NCBI RefSeq assembly: GCF_050624435.1
Contig: NC_134547.1
Coordinates: forward strand, 28,754,419 to 28,818,418
Direction: 5' to 3'
Origin: Tenrec ecaudatus
Taxonomy: Eukaryota; Chordata; Mammalia; Afrosoricida; Tenrecidae
DNA length: 64,000 nt
In this document: positions 44,900 through 55,439 of the stretch, piece by piece
How positions within the stretch are numbered: position 1 is the first letter of the stretch
Layout: each line of letters starts with the position of its first letter
The notes under the pieces: model-generated
Told to the model about the DNA's origin: nothing
The model's database searches: none
Seen by the model: the letters and a program-made list of their open reading frames with translations, nothing else
Position numbers and translations under genes: made by a program

Positions 44900-45190
44900 A
44901 ACAGCAATTGGAAAGAATCTGAGACCCCGAAAAACCCTAAAACTCTGGAGTGCAGTAGAAATAAACATTCTCCAGGAAGCAACAACAACAACAACAAAGG
45001 CAATAGTTTGCAATAGCTCCCCAAAGGACAGCATACCAAAGACGCAAACTGAAAAGTTTTCTGTCAACTGGGCAGGGTCAGCAGTCTCAGTGGTCTGGCA
45101 GTTGAAGTCTCGCCCATGATGTGATCTAACATAATGCAATCAACTCCAGACTGTTTATCGTACTGTGGCTTGTGTGCTGCTGGACTGTCA
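44900..45190 (+). repeat. Possible RTE 5' end fragment
   Basis: CGTACTGTGGCTTGTGTGCT and CCCATGATGTGATCTAACAT resemble the 5' untranslated part of the RTE, but the match is weak. An (ACA)n run lies at about 44982. Confidence 0.35.
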
Positions 45191-45633
45191 CTGGAGTGAT
45201 TTTTCTTTATTATTTTGTTTGTTTGTTTGACATGAACTTGTTTGTCACTAAAGACTCCAAGTCCATTTCAATTTTACTTTTAAAAAATTATTTTATTTTA
45301 TAGAATTTTATTGACATATCTTATTCAGTCCAGTATATCCCTTCCTTTCTTTTTAAAATCATTTTATTAGGGGCTCGTACAACTCTCATCACAATCCATA
45401 CATGCATCAATTGTGTCAAGCACATATGTTGCCGTCATCATTCTCAAAACACCTGCTTTCTACTTGAGCCCTTGGTATCAGCTCCTCAATTATCAAGGTT
45501 CAGGGGAAAATACCCCACTGCCCCCCTGAACCCTTGATAATTTATAAATTATTATTATTTTGTCATATCTTACACCATCCGACATCTCCCTGACCCACTT
45601 CTCCGCTGTCCGTCCCCCAGAGAGGAGGTTCTA

Positions 45634-46629
45634 CCGTAAATACTCAAATATAAGCTGACCTGAGTATAAGCCGAGGTACCTAATTATTACCTGGGAAACC
45701 AGAAAAACTGATTGACTCGAGTATAAGCGGAGGGTGGAAAATGCAGAAGCTATTGGTGAGTTTCAATAATTAAAACAAATGAAAACAAAATTACTAAAAA
45801 TTGAGACATCCATGGGGTAATGTATTTAAATATTTATTTTAAATAAAAAACATAAATAAAGCGACAACAAATCATTTAACATTAGTAAGCCAGCACAGTA
45901 AGTGGAAAATAGGTTCAACAAAAACAATAAGGTATCAACAATGATACTTTAAGAGTACTATTCCCTGAGCTCAATCAGCAACCAAGCTAAAATGTAAAGA
46001 GTTAAAATCCTTCAAAACTGGATTCCTCATTGTCATCCGTATCCCAATGCAGAGCTTCAGCTGGTGTGAGGTCATCATAGACGCTGTCCTCACTGAGATC
46101 GCCGTCATCACCATCACTGCTGTCATTTTCATACAAAGCGCAGTCTTCACTGCCATCCATAGCATTACGAATACTACATTTCTGGAAGGCACGTTGTACT
46201 GTCTTCTGGAATGTCTTCCCATGCATCTCGAACCCACTTTGCCATTAACTCTATGTCAGGCTTCATGAGATTTCCTCCTTTAGTTAGTCGGGCTTGACCA
46301 GATGACATCCATTCATGTCACATCCTTCGCACACGGTCTTTAAAAGGCTTATTCAAAGATACACGTCATAGGGCAGCTCTGATTGGTTAGATGTGAGTTA
46401 ACAAACATTCAAAGCCCTGCAGTGTCAGCGGGGCTTAGAATGAACAGTGGAGAAATGGCAATCACCCGCGAGATAATGGGCACTGGTCCCGTTACCTGGT
46501 GGTCAGGGGTGGGGGGCAGCGAGATGTTACACCCCGCTGGGGTACCACTAACCCGTATATAAGCCGAACCCCGGTTTTTCAGCACATTTTCTGTGCTGAA
46601 AAACTCGGCGTATACATGAGTATATACGG
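45634..46629 (-). mobile_element. pogo/Tigger-like DNA transposon with transposase C-terminal remnant
   Basis: Flanked by the TA target duplication at 45632-45633 and 46630-46631. The ends pair as terminal inverted repeats, CCGTAAATACTCAAATATAA at left and CCGTATATACTCATGTATAC at right, about 18 of the first 22 bases matching. The minus-strand frame at 46002-46226 reads QKTVQRAFQKCSIRNAMDGS, then an acidic tail rich in D and E ending SSFEGF. This layout (FxKCxIxNAxDGxED followed by an acidic end) is that of the C terminus of pogo/Tigger-type transposases. DNA-binding and DDE catalytic parts are missing, so the copy is non-autonomous. Confidence 0.8.
46575..46603. repeat. Palindrome inside the pogo-like element
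   Basis: TTTTTCAGCACA and TGTGCTGAAAAA form a 12-bp perfect stem with a 5-base loop, close to the right terminal repeat. Confidence 0.85.
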
Positions 46630-46819
46630 TATATAGACCTTGTAATCTGTTCCCCTTCTCCCTCACCTTCCCCCCACCCTCCCGAATTTGCCACTCTCAC
46701 CACTGGTATGGAGCTGTTCATCCGCCCTGGATTCCCTGTATTTCCGGTTCCTATCTGTGCCAGTGTACACCCTCTGGTCCAGCCAGATATGTAAGGAAGA
46801 ATTGTATCCCTTCCTTTCC

Positions 46820-47150
46820 CATGCAGTTCTGTTGTTCATTCCCATTGTGTGGGGCTAGACAAGCATCGACTCCCCTCTCCCTTTCTTTCTCTCTTTTAAA
46901 AGCCACTCAGGCCACTATTTAGTTTAAGGGATAAGAAATCTGGAGGGAGTTTTGTTTGCTCTGTTTTTTAAAGAAACATACTATATATATTTAGACAGCC
47001 CATCTCAAGAAATAAAGTCAACAACAATATCCTGTTAAACTCCCCATATATATGTTTCTTCCCTCCCACCCCATCACTCTTCCCTCCCCTGTCAACAACC
47101 CATCCCCTCCCCTTCCTGTTCCCAGCCCCCTCCCTGCCTTCCTTAGTCCT
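46820..47150. other. Unassigned
   Basis: C-rich stretch CCCTCCCACCCCATCACTC at about 47060-47140. No gene seen. Confidence 0.3.
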
Positions 47151-47154
47151 CAAA

Positions 47155-47440
47155 GTCTTATCTGTTGGTGTATAAACCATGTTTCTTCTTTGTTTTTCCT
47201 TATAACAATGGTCTTAATAAATATTTTTCTTTGCAATATTGACTGAGTTGGCTAAGCATGGTGTTCTCCAGCTTTGTCCGTGTCTGGCGGCATTTAAGAG
47301 GGCTGTCATTGTTTTTACTGAGGCATGGTCTTCCACAGTGTGGATGGGCCAGAGCTGGTTTATCCATTCCTCTAGAGCTGGATTTTTGGTTTATTTCTGT
47401 GTTTTTTCTCTTGTGGAACTGGCTTCAAGAAACATAGGTG
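47155..47440 (-). repeat. L1 3' region (tentative)
   Basis: TACTGAGGCATGGTCTTCCA and TGGTTTATCCATTCCTCTAG resemble a reversed L1 3' end. Confidence 0.45.
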
Positions 47441-47693
47441 TGCATTTGTAAAGTAACAGTTTCAGAAACTCGACGTGGAGTCACGACGAGTCTGAATCAA
47501 CTCAGTGGCACTGAATTGGTTGGTTGGTTGGTTGGTTGGTTGGTGAGTGGGTGGGTTGGTTGGTGGGTTGTTAGTTGGTGGGTTAGTTGGTTGATTGGTT
47601 GGTTGGTGGGTGAGTGGGTGGATGGGTGGGTTGGTGGGTTGGTTGGTTGGTTGGTTGGTGGGTGAGTAGGTGGGTGGGTTGGTTGGTTGGTTT
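47440..47693 (+). repeat. AfroSINE 3' end carrying an expanded (GGTT)n array
   Basis: The SINE tail (AACAGTTTCAGAAACTCGAC...CTGAATCAACTCAGTGGCAC) ends near 47514. From 47515 to 47692 follow GGTT units mixed with GGTG, GGGT and GAGT variants. The 75-codon frame over it (rich in VGWLVGW) is an artefact of the repeat. Confidence 0.85.
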
Positions 47694-47699
47694 CAGGAG

Positions 47700-48110
47700 T
47701 TCAAGTAGTGGTCCTTTTCAATGTTCGTTGAAGAAGGCAGAAGGGGCAAGATCAGGGTTGTAGGGTGGATGGGTAAGGTTTCCCAGTGAACTTCCCGCGA
47801 GGCAGCCCTGACAACTCTGTAAGAATGAGCAGGTGCGTTGTCCTGATGGGAAAATATTCCTTCGTGTAACTTTCCTGGTCTTTTTCACCATCATTGTGCC
47901 AATTTTATATAAAAGAAGACTTCTTCCTAACAAGTCCCCTAACTATCCCAAATCTTCCAAGAACATTTATGAAGATGACCCCTTGGGAATCCCCCCTAAA
48001 ACAGTTGCCATAATCTTCTGTGTTGGCCTTTCTGTCTTGAGTTTAACTGGTCCAACGGATCCCCTCAGAAGCCATTGTTTCTATTGGGCTGTTTCCGGAA
48101 AAGATTCTAA
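47700..48110 (-). mobile_element. Mariner transposon remnant (transposase core)
   Basis: On the minus strand the transposase C-terminal half can be followed across frameshifts: a HNPIETMASEG section near 48090, SFLQSCQGCLAGSSLGN in one frame for what should read as the QDNAPAH region, then HPPYNPDLAPSAFF near 47730. Mariner transposases carry the DDD/D triad in this part; the second aspartate region is out of frame here. It differs from the remnant at 12 kb. Confidence 0.7.
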
Positions 48111-48174
48111 TAATAAGATAAGTACATTATTGGCAGGACTTGTCTTTAGCCATACACTGACACAGAGAGATGTT

Positions 48175-48430
48175 TAAATACATTTTGTTTGGGATAAACC
48201 TATGAATGTAGCAATGCTTTTTGACTAGTCCTTGTCTATGGGCTTATTTCTGAAGCCTCGAGTCTAGGCTATTGAGCTCGATGTCTAGTCTTATGCCAGA
48301 GTCGCCCTATCTTGATTACTCTTGCTTTGTAGTAAGTTTTGCGACTAGGAAGTCAAAGTTTCCCAATGTTGTTCTTTTTCAAGATTATTTTGACTACTGT
48401 TGCCCCCTTGGATTTTCATCCATTTTAGGA
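48175..48430 (-). repeat. L1 ORF2/3' region
   Basis: CTTGATTACTCTTGCTTTGT and AAGATTATTTTGACTACTGT are typical of the end of L1 ORF2 read backwards. It continues at 48580-48640. Confidence 0.6.
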
Positions 48431-48580
48431 TCAGCTTATTGCTTTGTGGGAGAAAGATGCGACTTTCTAGTCCTATAAAGAGTTACAGTGTCGAACACCC
48501 ATAGGGGCGGTTCTACTCTGTCCTATAGTCACTATGAGTTGGAATCGGCTCACTGGTGATGGGTTTGGTTGTTTGTTTTT
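48430..48580 (+). repeat. AfroSINE, 3' three quarters
   Basis: TGTGGGAGAAAGATGCGACT, CTATGAGTTGGAATCGGCTC and a GGTTTGGTTGTTTG tail. Confidence 0.8.
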
Positions 48581-48654
48581 TGTCAATTTCTACAAAGTAG
48601 TCCAATGGATTCCAATAGGGATTGCATTGGAGAAGATGGAGTTTTAAAATCGTG

Positions 48655-48826
48655 AATTCACTGCCAACGAGTTGATGCCTTCTCATAGTAACCCTGAGTT
48701 TCTGAAACTAATGATTAACCCAAGTAGAAAGTCTTGTCTTTCTCCCGAGGAGATGCTGGTGGTTTTGAACTGCTGACTTTGCAGATTGTAGCCCAATCTG
48801 TAACCACGACAACACCAGGGCTCCTA
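48655..48826 (-). repeat. AfroSINE
   Basis: Reversed tail GCCAACGAGTTGATGCCTTC; the CCTATAGGACAGGG section is deleted; reversed head CACGACAACACCAGGGCTCC. Confidence 0.8.
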
Positions 48827-49099
48827 TTATTGCCCAGAATAGAAGTGGGAATAGAAGAGGTTTCAAGACACTTCATTATCAGTAAGAGTTGTCACTTTAT
48901 GTCTAATTCTCAATCATTATTTTGCCTCGTTTTGTCTTTTTAAATCGTACTCCCTTTTCCACCAATGCTCAGCTATTTTGACCAGGTGCCCAGAATTTCT
49001 ACCCTACACCACTGACTCCTTCGCCAGTAGTCACTCTCCCTTCGTCTCGGTTTCCCGCAAAGTGTAAACCATCCTGGAGTCAGAAGTCGAATCAGCACT

Positions 49100-49370
49100 C
49101 TGAAAGCCAAACTAGTTTTCAAACTCCCTTTGAAAAGCGCTTCAGTGATTATCTACGACTCTCAAGATAAAGTTCCAATTTCTGCGTTTTCCCCACCGGC
49201 TGCTCGTTTCTTCTCTCTCCTCAGCCATTCTAACTCAAGCCTAGATGTAGACATGCCAAACAGACAACATTCCCAAGACAACATCTGGCACTTTCATGTC
49301 TTTGCACACTCATGGCCTTTGCCTCCCTCCCATCTCTCTGGTAACAAAAGTTCAAACAACGTTTCTACTC
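49100..49370 (+). repeat. L2 LINE, 3' region (tentative)
   Basis: CTCAAGATAAAGTTCCAA, CAGCCATTCTAACTC and TCATGTCTTTGCACACTCATGGCC follow the order of the L2 3' end. Confidence 0.45.
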
Positions 49371-49577
49371 ATTTTGTGCTCATGGTTGTGATGATGACAA
49401 TGATTATGATAATTATGATGTGAGAACATGCATTTGGCATCAAAATTTAAATCATTAGACGTATAAAATTGACACTTAAAAAATCTGTGATCCTCTACCT
49501 TCAGCCAGAGGTTCTGTCAATTTCTACATATGCATTTTGAAACCCTACAATTAGGTGCATAAAAAAAACCCCAACAA

Positions 49578-49772
49578 AACTCACGGTCATCAAATCAATG
49601 CCAACTCATAGTGAGCCTATAGCCTGGGTAGACCTGTCCCCTGTGGGTTTCTGAGACAGTAACTGTTGACAGGAATCGAAAGTCCTGTCTTTTTGCCTCG
49701 GATGGCTGGTGGTTTCCAATGACTGACCTTGCCATTAGCAGCCCAAGAAATATTCACTGAGCCGCAAGGTGC
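49578..49772 (-). repeat. AfroSINE, full length
   Basis: Reversed tail TCATCAAATCAATGCCAACT, reversed head CACTGAGCCGCAAGGTGC. Confidence 0.85.
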
Positions 49773-49799
49773 AAACACACTTAGAATGAGAATGTCTCT

Positions 49800-50700
49800 A
49801 TGAGGTATTGATCTTTTCGTCATGGTGAAGTCAGTGCCCGTCTTAATTTTGGGTAATATTCCTTATCTTGGAGCCTACCAATATCATTATAGCCACTCGA
49901 GTCTTCTTATGTTTATTGTCTGCATATCTTTTCAGGTCCATTGATTGTCAAACTATTTGTATTCTTCATATTTAAAGTAGGTTTCTTCTAGACAGCCTAG
50001 AGTTGGGCCTTCATTTTTATCCATTCTGACAACCTGTCTTTTAATTATTATATGCACTAGTCCTTTTTATGTAATGTAGGTATTGATATGGTTCGATTGA
50101 GGCTTACAGTTTTACTTTTGTTTTCTGATTGTATTTTCTGGTTCTATTGTTTTTCTGCTTCTTTTTTCTTTCCTTTGGATTACTGAATATCTTTTAGATT
50201 TTCATGTTAACTTTGTAGGCTTACCTCCTAACATTATTTTTTCAATTATTATTCTAGGACTGTAATTTACATGCTTAATTTTTCACAGTCTGCTTAGAAT
50301 TAATATTGTACCAGTTTATCACCTGGAGAAACCTTGCAACCATGTAAGTTAATTTACATCCCCATCCTTTCTGCTCTAGTTATCATAATTATTCCACCTA
50401 CACATGCTATACACACCCCATTACAGTGCTGTAAATATTGCTTTCAGTGATTATTTGTATTTTGAGGAGACTGAAGGGTAAAATGGTCTTTCATATTCAT
50501 CTAGGCATTTATCACTCTGGATGAGCTTCCTTCCATTCTGTGGATCTGAGCCCCCTCTGGTTCTATTTCCCCACCATTTGAAGAATTCCCCTTAGTATGT
50601 CTCATAGGGCAGGTCTACTGCCAACAAATTCCCTACGGTGGTTGTGGTTGTTTTAATCTAAAAAATCTCAATTTCACCTTTGTAAAATTAAATTTTAAAA
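49800..50700 (-). repeat. L1-type LINE remnant
   Basis: T-rich minus-strand LINE text such as GTTTCTTCTAGACAGCCTAG and TTCCCCTTAGTATGTCTCAT. No frame left. Confidence 0.5.
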
Positions 50701-50772
50701 AGTTACCTTCCTGAGACTAGAAAGGCAGTAGACCATGATTGACAGCTCTACCTGCCTTCGTGGACTCTTGAA

Positions 50773-50830
50773 AAACCAAACTCGTTGCCATCAAGTCAAT
50801 TCTTAGGTGTTCGAACCCTGGTGGGTTATC
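50773..50830 (-). repeat. AfroSINE tail fragment joined to a head fragment
   Basis: AACTCGTTGCCATCAAGTCA (reversed tail) is followed by TTCGAACCCTGGTGGGTTAT. The middle is missing. Confidence 0.45.
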
Positions 50831-50834
50831 TGGG

Positions 50835-51765
50835 AGATTTTATATATGCATATACATATATATGCCATTTCAATATTTCGTTTTCCTGATAAGTAGTTCT
50901 TGCTGATGTCAGACATGTAGACTCATGGGTAGGACTCAGAAACACGGGGTGAAAAATGGTGGTTTTCCTGATTCGTTTGTCGTGCTCTGAAATAAAGGGG
51001 GAGTATGAAGCAGCCATCAAACCAGCAAGACTGCATTTGTACAGCCATCGTTTTCAGGAGTGTGGGGAACCTGGGCATATTTCCCCCAAATCACCTTGCT
51101 TTTTTGTGTCACCAAGCCCAGTGCGCTCACATGCATGTCAGTGATGGTATCTTCGGTAACAGCCAACATTGTATACAGTGGGAGGGGGGCATTCTTTACA
51201 CCAAGGACTGGTAAGCAAAAGGTGGCTTCAAGTACAGGGTGGGTAACATACACCTTCTTGAAACGTAAGCCCACTGACTTGATGAATCATTCAGATTTTG
51301 GTGGTTTCCATGTAAAGCCATCCCCCAAAAGCAGAATTTAGTAACTATCCTTGTCCGCGTCTTCTTTTTTCTCTTCTGTTTGAATAACCCTTGGTACTGG
51401 ACACGGACGTAGGGCGGAGGGACTTCCCGTTTCCCTCCTTTCTCTTTTCATTTTTGTTTCGTCATCTTGGAAAGCTCTTCAGCTCAGGAATGTTCCTCTC
51501 TGTCCAGCAGATAGGCAGGCTCTGCTCTGTGTGGCGTCTTCTCATGATTCCTTTGTTTGGCGTTTCTCTGTTCTTGCATCTTGATAGTCTTTTTTATTTG
51601 CATGTTCTCAGGTAGATGCTGTTTATGGTATCACTTGGCTTTCAGACCAAGTGCCTTTTTTGCCTTCTTTCAACACGGATGGGCCTCTTGACCCTCCTTT
51701 CTTTTTCTCATGGTAACCCAAAGGTGCCTGTAGCGCTTACTGCGTAGCTTGATGTGGTTCCCTTG
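50835..51765. other. Unassigned
   Basis: Overlapping frames at 50956-51341 on both strands have no recognised domain. The section from 51360 is T-rich and might be an old LINE. No gene supported. Confidence 0.3.
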
Positions 51766-51769
51766 GTAG

Positions 51770-51910
51770 CACGCTGAAGCTCCCTAGGCTGTAAATCTTT
51801 TAGCAACAGAAGCTTCATCTTTCTTCTGTGGAGCCGCTCCTGGATTTGAATGGCCAGCCTTGCCATTAGCAGCCCAACTGCGTAACTCTCTATACCACCA
51901 GCAGGGCCTT
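51770..51910 (-). repeat. AfroSINE, 5' two thirds
   Basis: GAAGCTTCATCTTTCTTCTG, GAGCCGCTCCTGGATTTGAA and reversed head CTCTATACCACCAGCAGGGC. Confidence 0.75.
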
Positions 51911-52243
51911 TGCATGACGTCGGCAAGTGCTGCTCCTCTGGTGAAGCCGGAGCAGTAGACGATGCTGATGTGACAGCAGATGGCAACCGTCAAGATTCGG
52001 AAGTGAAATCCTCTTGCTGTTTATTAAAAGGAAAATGTCATTTTCCTGCGCCCGCATGCCCAGAACGGTTGCTACGTACGCCCTGGACATAGACTGTTCA
52101 TTTGCTTAAGTCTACTACCTTGTATGCTTAGAGAACTCAAATTGTGGTTTAGTCTTGATTTTTAAAATTCTTTCTTTGGCAACAGTAAAGGGGGGGATTT
52201 CATCGATATTAATGCCATTGACATTAAAATTTTACAATCTCCA
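51911..52243. other. Unassigned
   Basis: No gene or repeat recognised. Confidence 0.3.
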
Positions 52244-52411
52244 AGCCCATGGCTGTTCAGTCAATTTTGGTGACCCCATGGCACAGGGTGGATGGTTTCC
52301 AGGGCTGTGCGTCTCATGGAAGCAGTGCTACATTCACTTCCCATGGAGCCGCTGGTTGGTTCCTTTCGGTTACAGCAGCTCAGCACTTAACCACCACACC
52401 ACCAGGGCTCC
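52244..52411 (-). repeat. AfroSINE-like copy, diverged
   Basis: Reversed tail GGCTGTTCAGTCAATTTTGG and reversed head ACCACCACACCACCAGGGCT; the body is unusual (GGATGGTTTCCAGGGCTG). Confidence 0.7.
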
Positions 52412-52511
52412 TTCGGTGAACATATTGGAGTGGAGGAATTAAATTGCCTATCTATAGGAAAGCAATAATAGCATTTTTATATGACTAGAATAAATGACTC
52501 TTTAGCTTGGA

Positions 52512-52742
52512 AACAAATTCACTGATTCACAATGACCCTATCTGGCCGAATAGACCGGCCTCTGTGGCTTTCTGAGGCTGTAACTTCTTCCAGGAGTAGA
52601 AAGCCTCATCTTTCTCACACAGAGCAGCTGGTGATTTCAAACTGCTGGCCTTGCTATGAGCAGGCCAGCATGTTGCAGTCCTGGAAACCCACAGAGGCTG
52701 CCATACCGGGTAGCTATGAGTCAGAATTGATTCGATGGCGGT
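52512..52742. repeat. Two AfroSINE pieces, minus then plus
   Basis: 52512-52665 is minus (CACTGATTCACAATGACCCT...CTGGTGATTTCAAACTGCTG). 52680-52742 is plus (TGGAAACCCACAGAGGCTGC...ATGAGTCAGAATTGATTCGA). They are tail-out fragments, which could be a foldback of one insertion. Confidence 0.7.
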
Positions 52743-52744
52743 GC

Positions 52745-53335
52745 CGCGTTTTACCTTGGAAACCACTTTATGGCAACATGTCCAGGGAGAATGGCTAGCC
52801 TTGCTGTGTAAGATTTAGAAAAGCTTATAGAAAAAAGGCAGCTGAAGGAGAAGTGGCCAGGAGAAACATTTGGGGGAACTGGCCTTCTATTCCACTCATC
52901 TCTACAGAAGCGGCAGTTGGTGTCTCGTGCAAGGTACAGGCAGTCGTGGGGGTGGAGATGAGAAGACGCCAGAGGAGGACCAATGACTTGGGGTCCACAG
53001 CACGAACCCGCCTGTGAATTTTAGAACAGCCAAGGTTTTCTAGTCACATGCTCTGGAAAAGAAATCTCTCCCATAGCGTCCCAATCACGAGTCTGTGGAA
53101 AACCTGCTTGGACGCCCCCCAGGGCTGGGCGCTCTCGACTCTGGAAATTGCATGTTCTGCAAGAGCAGAGTCCGCCGAACACCCGGATCACCACAGAGTG
53201 TTTTGAATGTGCGTCCTCTGCCGGAGAGGGTCCACAGGCCTCAGCCTCGGCACGCTCTCTCCCCTTTTCCTAGCAAGCGCTTCCTTCCGTGTGCAGCCTG
53301 CCAGACTCCTCCTCGGAAATCCTTCCCTGAGGATC
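52745..53335. other. Unassigned
   Basis: GC-rich from 53095. Frames at 53095-53343 and 53207-53602 (plus) show no known domain, and the second overlaps the RAN pseudogene antisense. Confidence 0.3.
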
Positions 53336-53339
53336 AAGG

Positions 53340-54466
53340 CTGAGGGCAACCTCCTCCCCGACCAGTCAAGGACCCTGTGTACTGCGCAAGCTCTAAGTCA
53401 TGCTCATTATGTGCTGCCACAGCTGGCTCCCCACAGCCTCTGGTGGGGCAGGAGCAGGCACGGCAACAAGCTCCAAGTTGGGATCTCCCATGCGTTTTTC
53501 CAGCAAGCCACGGGAAGGACTTTTCAAAGTGGTAGTGACTTTTGGCAGAAATGTCATAGTACTGAAGGTTCTTTCCGTGGAAGACAATGGATTTTGCCTT
53601 AATTTTCCTGTCCTTAATGTCCACTTTGTTGTCACACGGCATGATGGGTATGTTTTCACATACTTGAACCAGATCCCTGTGCCAGTTAGGCACACCCTTT
53701 TTATTTTAATCGTTTTATTAGGGGCTCATACAACTCTTATCATAATCCATACATACATCAATTGTGTAAAGCACATTTGTTCATTCATTGCCCTCATCAT
53801 TTTCAACATTTGCTCTCCACGTAAGTCCCTGGCATCAGCTCCTCATTTTCCCCTCCCTCCCCGCTTCCCCCTCCCTCATGAACCTTTGATAATTCATAAA
53901 TTATTATTTTGTCATATCTTGCCCTGTCCGACGTCTCCTTTCACCTACTTTTCTGGTGTCCGTCCCCCAGGGAGGAAGTCACATGTAGATCCTTGTAATT
54001 GGTTCCCCCTTTCCAACCCACCCTCCCTCTGCCCTCCCAGTATCGCCACTCACACCACTGGTTCTGAAGGGATCATCCGCCCTGGATTCCCTATGTCTCC
54101 AGTTCCTATCTGTGCCAGTGAACATCCTCTGGTCTAGCCATACCCATAAGGTAGAATTGGGATCAAGTTAGGCACATTCTTGTAGGTAACCCTTGAGGTT
54201 ACGTCAAACATTATAATGGCACACTGGGCTTGAATATGATAGCCATCTCTCAGTCCTCCACAGTTCTCTTGACCAGCCGTGTCCCACACATTGAATTTCA
54301 TATGTCCTCTGTTGGTATGGACCACAAGGGGATGGATCTCAACTCCTAAGGCAGCTACATACTTCTCAAATTTACCAGTCAGGTGACGTTTCACAATGTC
54401 GTTTTTCCAGTACCACCATCACCCACTAGTATGAGTTTGAACTGGACGTGGGGTTCTCCTTAGATG
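53340..54466 (-). pseudogene. RAN: RAN GTPase processed pseudogene, split by family B
   Basis: RAN is the small GTPase that drives nuclear transport; the normal protein is 216 residues. On the minus strand the P-loop GDGGTGKT lies just upstream of [10 protein letters not shown] (54394). Then come the switch region with [11 protein letters not shown] and [16 protein letters not shown] up to 54166. After a family B insertion the frame resumes with [15 protein letters not shown], then [17 protein letters not shown] and WLAGK. The start codon is lost, one base is missing between the P-loop and KRHL (TTCGTG has become TTGTG), another shift follows WLAGK (the GDPNLE section is in a different frame), and the DEDDDL end is not preserved. 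No introns are present. The 3' end and poly(A) were not located. Confidence 0.92.
53695..54165 (-). mobile_element. Family B retroposon inside RAN
   Basis: The 11-bp target duplication AGTTAGGCACA lies at 53684-53694 and 54166-54176, splitting the RAN codons for VPN/W. 5'-truncated; reversed 3' end is TTAATCGTTTTATTAGGGGC. Confidence 0.9.
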
Positions 54467-54489
54467 GTATAGTAGTCTGGGTTGTGCTA

Positions 54490-55260
54490 ACCTGGCCAAT
54501 AAACACATGTGGGGTTAATTGGAGGGCGGAGGAATAAATGGCTCGGCGAGCCTTGCCTTTCTTGTCTCTTGCTCTTTGATTATCAGACCAGTGTGCAGCT
54601 GCCTTGTTTGTTCTGGCCTCAATTTGCACACTACACTACCTGTGGGACACCTAACCCGTGGACTGTGTCGCTGTAATTTGAGGCTCCTTCAAGACCAGCT
54701 TTGCCACACAATTGGAATTTCCATCTCTTGAGCTGGGGACTGTCAGACCCTGTCGTCTGGCTGACTGTTGGTGACCTGCCTTGCTGCTTGCTGCCTGTGC
54801 TCCTCAGGCCTGGAGGTCCTGGTCCCGAAGGAAGGAACTCTCCCACCTGGAAACACAGCACAGATTCCACTGAACTGCAGCTGAGAGTGCCCCCTGGACA
54901 CTTTGGGCTTCTCATGCCTTTGGATGAACAGGTCAGGAAGGGTGTCACTGTACTGAGTGGTGTGATTGATCCTGATTGCCAAGGAGAAATTGGACTGATG
55001 TTACATAATGGAGGTAAAGAAGAATATGTCTGGAATCCAGGACATCCCATAGCTACCACACCCTGTGATTAAAGTAAATGGTAAATTACAGAAACCCAAT
55101 CCTGACAGGACATCTAATGACCCAGACCCCTCAGGAATGAAGGTCTGGGTCAGCCCACCAGGCAAACAACCACAGCCAGCTGAGGTGCTTGCTGAGGGCA
55201 AAGGTAACACAGAATGGGTAGTAGAAGAAGTATCAGTTACAACCACGTGATCAATTGCAA
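54490..55260 (+). pseudogene. Endogenous retrovirus pol fragment with dUTPase domain
   Basis: The plus frame 54701-55072 (123 codons) carries a dUTPase signature, GVIDPDCQGEIGLML followed by LHNGGKEEYVWN, and then breaks. The frame continues at 55065-55250 with VNGKLQKPNP and a proline-rich section ending near the TEWVVEE motif. dUTPase hydrolyses dUTP so that uracil is kept out of viral DNA; several retrovirus groups (betaretroviruses, lentiviruses, ERV-L) carry one. The frameshift near 55060, missing residues at its junction and the absence of surrounding gag, RT and integrase leave a dead relic. The upstream part from 54490 may be more of the same provirus. Group assignment is uncertain; ERV-L is my best guess. 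Confidence 0.75.
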
Positions 55261-55439
55261 AAGTGAGGTTTGTAATTGTCAGTGTATTTTCTTTTTATGT
55301 GCTTATTGCATATATTTCCTTTGTTTATGTATGATATATCAGATACAATTGGACTCAGTGTGTTTTCATTTCTATATATGATAGATGATTGATGATAAGT
55401 ATAAGTGTGATTTCATCAATGTCCAGAAGTTATATAATT
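55261..55439. other. Unassigned, AT-rich
   Basis: Contains TGATAGATGATTGATGATAA. Nothing recognised. Confidence 0.3.

Larger units (their letters stand above)
45350..46804 (-). mobile_element. Family B retroposon, interrupted by a pogo-like transposon
   Basis: Family B is at 45350-45633 and 46630-46804. The 14-bp target duplication TATCCCTTCCTTTC lies at 45336-45349 and 46805-46818. The two parts join smoothly at GAGGAGGTT/TATAGACCTTGTAATC once the inner element and one TA are removed. Confidence 0.9.

Noticed and set aside
47438-47665. Frame rich in VGWLVGW
   Set aside because: Direct translation of the GGTT array.
53400-54137. 245-codon plus-strand frame
   Set aside because: Antisense to the RAN pseudogene and continuing into the family B insertion; two unrelated elements fused by chance.
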